From positions 3,598,001-3,662,000 of the forward strand of contig NZ_CP031555.1 in the NCBI RefSeq assembly GCF_003403095.1: a stretch of DNA of 64,000 bases, read 5' to 3'. Positions 26,193-34,047 of the stretch are shown here, in pieces; the stretch's first letter is position 1; every line of letters begins with the position of its first letter. The stretch is from Thalassospira indica. Lineage in GTDB: Bacteria; Pseudomonadota; Alphaproteobacteria; Rhodospirillales; Thalassospiraceae. The notes under the pieces were generated by a model that was not told the DNA's origin, did no database searches, and worked only from the letters and a program-made list of their open reading frames with translations. Position numbers and translations under genes: made by a program.

Positions 26193-27131
<939 letters not shown>

Positions 27132-27178
27132 TGTCAGCTCCACTTCCTTAGCAGTGAATTTCGCGTTCATTTGACAGG

Positions 27179-27206
27179 ACAACGCACGGAGTTCGAATTT
27201 TCTTCC
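27179..27206 (-). promoter_or_regulatory. ECF-type promoter of the Gly-rich protein gene
   Basis: On the minus strand GGAAGA (27206-27201), a 16-base spacer, then CGTTGT (27184-27179), ending 48 bases before the ATG. The hexamers and spacing match the promoter facing the other way in front of the sigma gene. GGAA and CGTT are the usual ECF -35/-10 cores. Confidence 0.65.
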
Positions 27207-27250
27207 CGGCCGTCGAAATTATTTTTCACAATATTTTTTTCGCGGCCGAG

Positions 27251-27278
27251 GGAAGAAACACCAAGGCCCCATCGTTAT
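27251..27278 (+). promoter_or_regulatory. ECF-type promoter of the sigma/anti-sigma operon
   Basis: GGAAGA (27251-27256), a 16-base spacer, CGTTAT (27273-27278), then the sigma start codon at 27314. It mirrors the minus-strand promoter 45 bases away. This is the pattern expected for autoregulation by an ECF sigma factor. Confidence 0.68.
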
Positions 27279-27313
27279 ATGTTCAACAAGACCGAAAAAT
27301 TGCGCCTGCGATC

Positions 27314-27856
27314 ATGAATGGGACGTCTGGTTTGGACACTGCTTTAAGACAAGAGCTTGCAGATCTTCTGCCGCGCGCATTGCGCTTTGCGCGATCGCTG
27401 ACGCGCGATGCTGTCGCGGCAGAGGATCTGGTGCAAACAGCATATGCGAAGGCGGTTGAACGGATCGAACAGTTCGAGCAAGGCACACGGCTTGATAGCT
27501 GGCTTTATAGGATCATCCAGACAAGCTGGATTGACGAAAAACGCCGCGATCAGCGCCAAGGAAATGTGGTTTCGTTCGAAGATGCACGTGACAGTGCTGT
27601 ACCGGGCATAAATCACGGCGGCACCGACAGGATGTTTTTGCAGGCAGCACTTGCGTCCCTTGCCGAGGAACAGCGGGCCGCCCTGACACTGGTCCTGATC
27701 GAAGGGTACAGCTATCGCGAAGCCGGCGACATTTTGGGCATCCCTGATGGCACGGTCATGAGCCGCGTCGCCAGAGCCAGAAGAACACTTGCTGCTCTGC
27801 ATGATGATGACGGCGAGACAAGAGACCAAGACAGCATTTACAGAGGTTCGTCATGA
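27314..27856 (+). CDS. ECF-family RNA polymerase sigma factor
   Basis: A 180-residue group IV sigma factor. Region 2 covers residues about 15-80 (RSLTRDAVAAEDLVQTAYAKAVERIEQF, then the -10 reading segment LDSWLYRIIQTSWIDEKRR). Region 4 covers about 110-165 (ALASLAEEQRAALTLVLIEGYSYREAGDILGIPDGTVMSRVARARRTL), the -35 reading helix-turn-helix. Its stop overlaps the anti-sigma start by four bases. Matching GGAAGA-N16-CGTT promoters before this gene and the divergent secreted-protein gene suggest it controls both. The inducing signal is unknown. Confidence 0.92.
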   Translation: MNGTSGLDTALRQELADLLPRALRFARSLTRDAVAAEDLVQTAYAKAVERIEQFEQGTRLDSWLYRIIQTSWIDEKRRDQRQGNVVSFEDARDSAVPGINHGGTDRMFLQAALASLAEEQRAALTLVLIEGYSYREAGDILGIPDGTVMSRVARARRTLAALHDDDGETRDQDSIYRGSS

Positions 27857-28638
27857 ACAAACAACTTGAAGATCGCGACTACGTTTTGCTGTCTGCCTAT
27901 ATTGACGGCGAACTGACCCCGACGGAATGTCGCGAGCTGGAAGACAGAATTGCCAAATGCCCGGCCATGACCCGCCAGTTCAACATCATGGCGGGACAAT
28001 CGGTTGTATTGCGCAATCAGTCTGAACGTCTTCTGGCCGATCGGGTTTATCCTCAGCTGTCTCAGGACATCGAAGATATCCTTGATCAGAAAAAGACACC
28101 GACAAAACACTTCGTTACCAAAAGCGACGTCGATGCACGCCCGCGCACCGTTGCAAATAACAATACACCGATCTGGACTGGAATTGGTGCTGCGGCTGCT
28201 GTCCTGCTGGCGTTTGTTGGCGGCAACTGGTTTAACGAAACCGCCCGCGATGCGGCTGTTGGCACCCTGGCATCAAACGATGCACAAATGTTTTCCTATT
28301 CGCCCGTCAACAACCCTTTGCTTGATGAACAAATCAGCATGACGCTGGAAGAAACGCTGAGCGGCGATATTCGCCAGGTCTCGCTGGGGCTTGCCGAAAA
28401 CAGTGGCGGCACCATCAAGATTGAACCGCTCAGAACCTTCCGTCAGGGGACGCGTTTCTGCCGGGAATATCATGTCACGTTCCCGGCTGACCGTCTTGAA
28501 AGTGGCCCGGACGGGTTCTTTGGTCGGGCTTGCCGCACAGAGGATGGCCAGTGGGAAACAGTTTACCGACTGATCCCGGGCGTCGACCTGCCGGACCTTG
28601 GCAGCTCTGATGAAACACTGCCCAAACAAAAGCTTTGA
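27853..28638 (+). CDS. Membrane-anchored anti-sigma factor with C-terminal surface-antigen-like motif
   Basis: A 261-residue protein cotranslated with the sigma factor. Residues 1-60 resemble an anti-sigma domain (LSAYIDGELTPTECRELEDRIAKCP), though the zinc motif HxxxCxxC is not complete. One membrane helix lies near residues 108-124 (GIGAAAAVLLAFVGGNW). The periplasmic remainder ends in a module with CREY...GRACR. The same C-R-x-Y...A-C-R pattern ends the next gene's product, so sensing and effector proteins may share a domain related to alphaproteobacterial 17-kDa surface antigens. Role by context: it holds the sigma factor until an envelope signal arrives. Confidence 0.82.
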   Translation: MNKQLEDRDYVLLSAYIDGELTPTECRELEDRIAKCPAMTRQFNIMAGQSVVLRNQSERLLADRVYPQLSQDIEDILDQKKTPTKHFVTKSDVDARPRTVANNNTPIWTGIGAAAAVLLAFVGGNWFNETARDAAVGTLASNDAQMFSYSPVNNPLLDEQISMTLEETLSGDIRQVSLGLAENSGGTIKIEPLRTFRQGTRFCREYHVTFPADRLESGPDGFFGRACRTEDGQWETVYRLIPGVDLPDLGSSDETLPKQKL

Positions 28639-28644
28639 GTAAAT

Positions 28645-28686
28645 CGACAGCGATGAGGGGCTCCTCGTCGCTGTCGGTGTTTTTTC
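28645..28686 (+). terminator. Terminator of the sigma/anti-sigma operon
   Basis: A 14-bp stem (28645-28658 / 28663-28676, one G-T pair) with loop GGCT, followed after a G-rich junction by six T residues. Confidence 0.9.
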
Positions 28687-28757
28687 AACCGCAACAACCA
28701 AGCGATAAGAACCAGGACGTTAACGACCTGACAAAATGAATAAGCAGGATCAGAACA

Positions 28758-29747
28758 ATGAATTTGCCGAACTACCAGCGCCCGTTTTTGGCGCTTTCTT
28801 GCGTTTTAAGCCTTTCATTGCTCGGAGCGTGCCAAACGCTTGAAAGTTTCGAAGATTCTTTAAACAGTCTCAATGACGGTCTGGGCGAGTATGCCGAAAA
28901 GACGGAGAATACCGGCCCGGCGCTTCCGCCCGCATCCCTGCCTGAATTCGACATTGGCGATGCCTTTGTCTATGACGGCGGACGCGCCATTTATGTTGCC
29001 GATATCAAGGCAGATCGGATCGTCTGGAATGGTGGCGATGACTATCTTTTCGAAATGACCCGCGATTTCACCGGCCCGATCCTTGACTGGTCCTACACCG
29101 ATGAAGAAGATCAGAAACGATCGGGTTCTTCGACGTTCAAGGCTGGCTCGGAAGATATCTGGCCGTTGGAATATGGCGACCACGTTCGTATTTCGACCCG
29201 GTCATCCAATACGGATCCTGTCACCGATGAAGTAAACGAATATGACCAATGGCTGACCTGCACGGTCCCTGCAACCGAAACGGTCGAGGTGCCTGCAGGC
29301 ACGTTTGACACCTACGTTATCGAGTGTTCACGCTATTACAAACAGTGGTGGATGCAGACAACCAAATGGTGGTACGCGCCGGAAATCGGCTTTTATGTCA
29401 AACGTGACCGTGCATGGAATTCCGGCGAAGACCACAGTGAAGAACTTGTGACATATGGCCCTGCCCCGGCAAAAATTGCGAAATCCGCACAAGACCTTTT
29501 GGCAAAAACTGTTCAGCAATCGCTTGAAACCAATAATTCCGGCGATGCGAAAACAGCATCCATCGGTGCGCTTGATATCGCGGTGACCCCGATCAAAACC
29601 GTTCAGACGGACAAAGGCGTCTGGTGCAGGACCTATCGCCAGGAACTCACCGCACGCAACCGTACCAGCAGCCAAATCAAATCGGCCTGTCGCACGGATA
29701 AAGGCTGGGTACTTGAGGATGATGTGCCGGATCTGGCCACGCAATAA
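28758..29747 (+). CDS. Putative outer-membrane lipoprotein with CRxY..ACR C-terminal motif
   Basis: A 329-residue protein with a lipoprotein signal, LSLLGAC, placing the lipidated cysteine at residue 25. The mature protein has a Ser/Asn-rich start, a central region rich in Trp and Tyr (ECSRYYKQWWMQTTKWWYAPEIGFYVKRD) and a C-terminal module WCRTYRQEL...KSACRTDKGW. That module parallels the end of the anti-sigma factor. It follows the sigma operon terminator and has its own terminator, so it is transcribed separately. No enzyme motif is visible. It is probably an envelope-stress or surface protein linked to the sigma pathway. Confidence 0.75.
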   Translation: MNLPNYQRPFLALSCVLSLSLLGACQTLESFEDSLNSLNDGLGEYAEKTENTGPALPPASLPEFDIGDAFVYDGGRAIYVADIKADRIVWNGGDDYLFEMTRDFTGPILDWSYTDEEDQKRSGSSTFKAGSEDIWPLEYGDHVRISTRSSNTDPVTDEVNEYDQWLTCTVPATETVEVPAGTFDTYVIECSRYYKQWWMQTTKWWYAPEIGFYVKRDRAWNSGEDHSEELVTYGPAPAKIAKSAQDLLAKTVQQSLETNNSGDAKTASIGALDIAVTPIKTVQTDKGVWCRTYRQELTARNRTSSQIKSACRTDKGWVLEDDVPDLATQ

Positions 29748-29792
29748 CCTGAACCGGTCGGCTGGATAAAAGTCAAAACCGCGACCTCGGAA

Positions 29793-29828
29793 TTCCCCCG
29801 CCCATATTTTGGCGGGGAAGTTTTTTTT
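29793..29828 (+). terminator. Terminator of the lipoprotein gene
   Basis: A GC-rich stem (CCCCGCC / GGCGGGG, extended by TT/AA) with a CATATTTT loop, followed by a run of eight T residues. Confidence 0.9.
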
Positions 29829-30015
29829 ACTTACTGATTTTTTTCCCGAACGATCACCAGGACCCACTGCCCGCCAGATATCTCAATCAGCAATAGATTA
29901 TCCCACGACGAGCGCGTATCATCTGTTTGTCTTCATTTGCCGGAAACAGACGCCCATAGGGCTGCATGATCCGCCGGATGGACAATTTTCCGGGTATGCA
30001 CGTCGGGGGACGGCA

Positions 30016-30996
30016 ATGACCTATCTTCAAAATCACACGATACTATCTTCGGGCGACCTTGATGAGGTCCGGGAGTCGATCAAAAACCTTGCATCACGAC
30101 ACGATCTGGATGTCAAAGGGCACAACGCAGAGTTTAACGCCCGCGTCGCCGCCGTGGAGTGTGATGACATCAGTCTGATGCATGTCGCATTCGGAAATTC
30201 AAGACTGACCGTCGAATCCTCCGAAGAGGATGATGATGGCCTGCTGTTATATATTGTCACGTCTGGTGCGGGTGTAGCGCAGCATTGCGGGCAAGAACTG
30301 GAATTCTTCCCAAATGCGGGGTTCATGCGCGATTTGGCCGCACCGGTCAGCGCCACAGAAGATAACTTTAGCGCCTTTGTCCTTCGTTTATCGAAAGACA
30401 AACTCAAAAACTACACCCGTTCGGTGGTTGGCGAAGATGTTGAAATAAATGGATTGCGGTTCGACCCTGTGATTGATCCCACCACACCGGGCTGGAACGT
30501 TTTCTGCAATACAGTCCACTATGTCGCCGAGGCGCTCGACGGGCCTTTGCGTGAATTGCATAACCCGATCGTCACGACCCAGATGAAAGACATCCTGGTC
30601 GCACAATGTCTGAGCCTGTTGCCCAACAGTTATCAGGACATTGTGAATGGCCGCACCGTTACCGAAGTTGTGCCCTACTACATTAAACGTGCACGTGATT
30701 ACATTCACGCCCATGCCGACAAGAAACTGGGACTTGCCGACATTTCGGCTGCGGCCGGATGCGGCTATCGCGGGCTGCAAAAAGGTTTCATGGATGCCTT
30801 TGGCATGACGCCGATGGCTTATCTACGTGTTGTGCGTTTGAAACGCGTCCGGGCCATTCTGAAGGCGGAACCCTATGGGAAAACCGTCTCTGAAATCGCA
30901 AGGCAATGGGGCTTCACCCATATGGGCCGATTTGCACAGGATTATCATCGGGAATTCGGCGAACTTCCTTCTGAGACAATCCGCAAACATGGCTAA
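30016..30996 (+). CDS. AraC-family transcriptional regulator
   Basis: A 326-residue regulator with an N-terminal AraC-binding-like domain (residues about 30-200) and a C-terminal double helix-turn-helix (about 215-326; LADISAAAGCGYRGLQKGFMDAFGMTPMAYLR and TVSEIARQWGFTHMGRFAQDYHREFGELPSE). I chose the ATG at 30016 because GGGGGA lies just upstream; an in-frame start at 29809 would lie in the previous terminator. It is followed by a 430-base structured gap and then the tectonin/secretin genes in the same direction, making it a candidate regulator of them. The ligand is unknown. Confidence 0.88.
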   Translation: MTYLQNHTILSSGDLDEVRESIKNLASRHDLDVKGHNAEFNARVAAVECDDISLMHVAFGNSRLTVESSEEDDDGLLLYIVTSGAGVAQHCGQELEFFPNAGFMRDLAAPVSATEDNFSAFVLRLSKDKLKNYTRSVVGEDVEINGLRFDPVIDPTTPGWNVFCNTVHYVAEALDGPLRELHNPIVTTQMKDILVAQCLSLLPNSYQDIVNGRTVTEVVPYYIKRARDYIHAHADKKLGLADISAAAGCGYRGLQKGFMDAFGMTPMAYLRVVRLKRVRAILKAEPYGKTVSEIARQWGFTHMGRFAQDYHREFGELPSETIRKHG

Positions 30997-31426
30997 AATT
31001 CACCTCCGATATCCGAAAAGCGCCCTCAGTATCCAGTAAGCGCAGCAAACGTACGACACCATCCAATTACATGTTTCCATATCGGCGTCGCTGCTCAATT
31101 CTCCGTGCGGGGAATGGGCCGTCATGCATTAAATTTCAGACATGACGGAGAGTGGGGGAACACTCTGATAACAGGACAGTCCTGAAATCGGTCAGGACTG
31201 TCCACCCAACGACAATCAAAGCGTTGGCCTTGTTCCAAAGAGACTTGGTGTGTCGCTGATTGATCGGCTGCAAGGTAGGTAAGCGGTTACGATTTTTATA
31301 CTTCTTCTCATCCCCAACGCAGTCCACGCGGCACACCTCGTGGGATGTGCGCAGTGAACCTGCCTGCTGAATGGCAGGTGGGCGGAAAGTTTACATAACA
31401 AGCGTTGTTTGGTTGAGGAAAGATCG
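30997..31426 (+). promoter_or_regulatory. Structured leader upstream of the tectonin/secretin cluster
   Basis: This 430-base gap has no convincing gene but several hairpins: AGAGTG-GGGGAA-CACTCT (31149-31166), a perfect 12-bp stem GGACAGTCCTGA / TCAGGACTGTCC with 6-base loop (31174-31203), and CCTGCC...GGCAGG (31365-31384 region), close to the start codon at 31427. None is followed by a good T-tract. A long 5' leader with regulatory structure, or a separate RNA, is likely. I cannot match it to a known riboswitch. Confidence 0.5.
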
Positions 31427-33952
31427 ATGGGAAGCCGTATTAAGTCTGGCGACATACTCTGGCGGGCGTTGCTCGTCCTGATCGTAGGTGCCATCAGTAT
31501 CGTGGCAAGCGCACAGGACGCAAAGGCGCAGCAGACGCAAGCAGCCTTTACAGGAACAGGGCGCGCTCTTTGTGGTGCAATGGATTTGCGCACAAATGAA
31601 CTATTGGGTGCATGCGGCTTCACATCTGCACCCAAAACTGGCAAGGCCGTTGGAGAATGCCCACGGGGATCCTTCTTCGACATCGGCACCTGGTCCTGTT
31701 TCTCATGTCCAAGCGGTTACAACCGAACCGGTTTTGCGGTGGACACGCAAAAGGCATGTTCAAAGCAGGTTTCAGCAGAATATAAACGCGCAACCCGCGT
31801 CGGCGCACACAAATCCTGCCCGTCTGGCTCGTTCAAAGATCTTCGCAATGGCGGTGAGTGTTGGTCATGTCCGGCCGGATTTGACCGTACCTTGTCGGCC
31901 GTGAATGAATGGGATGCTTGCGGCAAAATCTTTGAAACAGCACGTCGGGCAGAATTCATTGATCGGGTTTGCCCAGAAGGTTCGTTCCCGGATCTGAATG
32001 GCAGTTGTTATACCTGCCCTGACGGATATCGCCGTACGGCGGCCGCCGTCAGCGCGCACAATGCCTGTTTCCGCAATGAAAGCCTGGTGGCTGCAGAAAA
32101 AATAACCGCGCTGACCTGTAAAGCTGGCGAACATTTCGACTTTGTCGATGGCGGCACTTGCTGGTCATGCCCGGATGGGTCTGTAAGATCTGTTCACAGC
32201 GTCAAAACGAATAAAGCCTGCGAATACACAAATATGCGTTGGGAGTCGGCCAAACGGACGCCAAACGGACTGTTTGGCTTGCCCGGTGCGCACGAAATTG
32301 TCGCCCAAGTCATCACCGAACGCATTCGAATCGAAGGCACGATCGAAAAGTTTATCACAGACTCCAAGATGAACAAGAACGACGCCGAGGAGTATCGGGT
32401 CGGTGTTTGGAAACAGATTAAAAACGAGCCAGAAGCTTCACTGGAGCTCAAAGGTGCGGTTTACAATCACCTGTATGACGTCATCAAACGCGGCGCCAAA
32501 ACCAAGCCCGAACAAGACATGGTGAACTATCTGGCAACCTATGTTCAAGACTCCCGCAAGCTAACGGCGTCAGAGATGAGCAATGTCTGGGAGAGCTGGC
32601 AGCGCGGCAGAGAGGCCTGGCGGAAATCGCGCGGAACCAATTTGGCTTCGGCATATGATACCGGTGTAAAACCACCAGATACTACCTTGGCAGCCAAGGA
32701 ATTAATGCACTTGGGACCCGCTGCGGGTATCAGTTTGATCTATCTTGGCGGCGTTACAGCTGAGGCAGTGTCCCCAGCATTTGCCCAGGCTGCGTCCCGA
32801 ATTGCTCTGCAAATCCTGCCTTATCGTTTCAAGGAGATTTCGCAAGGCGTCGTTGTGAGTAGCGCTGGGTTCGCTGGCGCTGCAGTCGCGCCACTTGTGG
32901 TTTTGACCGCCGCTTCTGTCATTGCGTCTTTCGCAACCGAAATTGCGCTGGAGCAGAACAAACAAGAAGCAATCGTCAAAGACGCCCTCGCGGTCGCACA
33001 GCGTCCGGTCAATCTCGCACGTCTGCTCAAAACGGATGATGGCCGAAACGAAGTCGCAGGCAACTGGGCGCTGATGACCCAGGAGCCCATCAAGCCAAAC
33101 ACACGGACCTGGGCGCAATTGATGCCGTCTGATAAGGCATCAAGCGGCGTGACGTTTGAAAACGGCAAGGTTGTTGTCGGCAACTTTGAAATCGATACTG
33201 CTATTGATGGCGGTCAAAATAACACTAGAAATGACACCGTCACGTTAACCCAGATTGAATCGACCAGTACAGTCGGCGCTGCTGGTCGTGCAACGAAATG
33301 GGACTTGATCCCGGGAGACGCCACCGATGTTGCGATCGGTACGGACGGAACCACCTATGTCATCGGCCTGACCAAGGTTGGCGGCGGGTATGAAATATTT
33401 AAACGCGCCAAGACGGCAAAAAGATGGACCAAAATGGCCGGTGCGGCAATCCGTGTCGCTGTTTCAGATAAAGACGCATGGGTCGTCAACGACGCGGGCC
33501 TGATATTTGCCCAATCAGGATCAAAATGGCGGCAAATCCCCGGCCCGGCGGCACAAGATATTGGCGCCAGTGCCAACGGGGTGTGGATTACCGCCGTTGA
33601 CAACACCATCCATGTCCGGAATGGGAACCGCTGGCAAAAACTTCCGGGAACGGCAACACGGATCGACATTGATCAGAATGGCCGACCGTGGGTCGTAAAC
33701 AAAAATGGCGATATCTTTGTCCATGACAACAACAAGAAGTGGCAAAAGCTTCCGGGCGCAGCTGTTGATATCGCGGTCGATATCCCGGGTGCGGCGTTGA
33801 TCATTGGCACGGACGGCAAAACCTACCTGTTTAATGCCGCCAAGCAAGACTGGGATCCGATTGTAGACGAGCCGGACTCTAGTGCGATTGGTGCTGGCGA
33901 TGGTCAGGTATGGCGGCTGACCAAAAACAATAAAATCTATCAAATGCAGTAG
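31427..33952 (+). CDS. Secreted protein with four cysteine modules and a C-terminal tectonin-like propeller
   Basis: An 841-residue exported protein. Residues 1-35 form a signal peptide ending AKA. Residues 78-265 hold four modules of about 50 residues, each with four cysteines (78/91/94/111, 131/145/148/165, 182/194/197/214, 231/245/248/265); the last three keep C-x2-C-x16-C spacing. Residues about 290-460 are helical; about 474-503 form a long Gly/Ala/Val-rich hydrophobic segment. Residues 625-841 hold five or six tectonin-type repeats (W..LPG.A.DI.I...G..W.V). The ATG follows GAGGAAAG; an upstream TTG is less likely. It heads a three-gene cluster with a secretin. Function unknown; carbohydrate or LPS binding fits tectonins. 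Confidence 0.8.
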   Translation: MGSRIKSGDILWRALLVLIVGAISIVASAQDAKAQQTQAAFTGTGRALCGAMDLRTNELLGACGFTSAPKTGKAVGECPRGSFFDIGTWSCFSCPSGYNRTGFAVDTQKACSKQVSAEYKRATRVGAHKSCPSGSFKDLRNGGECWSCPAGFDRTLSAVNEWDACGKIFETARRAEFIDRVCPEGSFPDLNGSCYTCPDGYRRTAAAVSAHNACFRNESLVAAEKITALTCKAGEHFDFVDGGTCWSCPDGSVRSVHSVKTNKACEYTNMRWESAKRTPNGLFGLPGAHEIVAQVITERIRIEGTIEKFITDSKMNKNDAEEYRVGVWKQIKNEPEASLELKGAVYNHLYDVIKRGAKTKPEQDMVNYLATYVQDSRKLTASEMSNVWESWQRGREAWRKSRGTNLASAYDTGVKPPDTTLAAKELMHLGPAAGISLIYLGGVTAEAVSPAFAQAASRIALQILPYRFKEISQGVVVSSAGFAGAAVAPLVVLTAASVIASFATEIALEQNKQEAIVKDALAVAQRPVNLARLLKTDDGRNEVAGNWALMTQEPIKPNTRTWAQLMPSDKASSGVTFENGKVVVGNFEIDTAIDGGQNNTRNDTVTLTQIESTSTVGAAGRATKWDLIPGDATDVAIGTDGTTYVIGLTKVGGGYEIFKRAKTAKRWTKMAGAAIRVAVSDKDAWVVNDAGLIFAQSGSKWRQIPGPAAQDIGASANGVWITAVDNTIHVRNGNRWQKLPGTATRIDIDQNGRPWVVNKNGDIFVHDNNKKWQKLPGAAVDIAVDIPGAALIIGTDGKTYLFNAAKQDWDPIVDEPDSSAIGAGDGQVWRLTKNNKIYQMQ

Positions 33953-33958
33953 CGGGGC

Positions 33959-33990
33959 GCGGGTTGGGGCTCATCGGGGCCCCAACCCGC
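33959..33990 (+). terminator. Intra-cluster hairpin after the first tectonin gene
   Basis: A perfect 12-bp stem GCGGGTTGGGGC / GCCCCAACCCGC with an 8-base loop lies seven bases after the stop codon. There is no T-tract, so mRNA stabilisation or partial termination before the secretin gene is more likely than a full stop. Confidence 0.65.
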
Positions 33991-34047
33991 CCGCACGCCG
34001 AATTTATGCACCTAGCGTGCACAAGAAACATCAGGAATAGGTATTTG

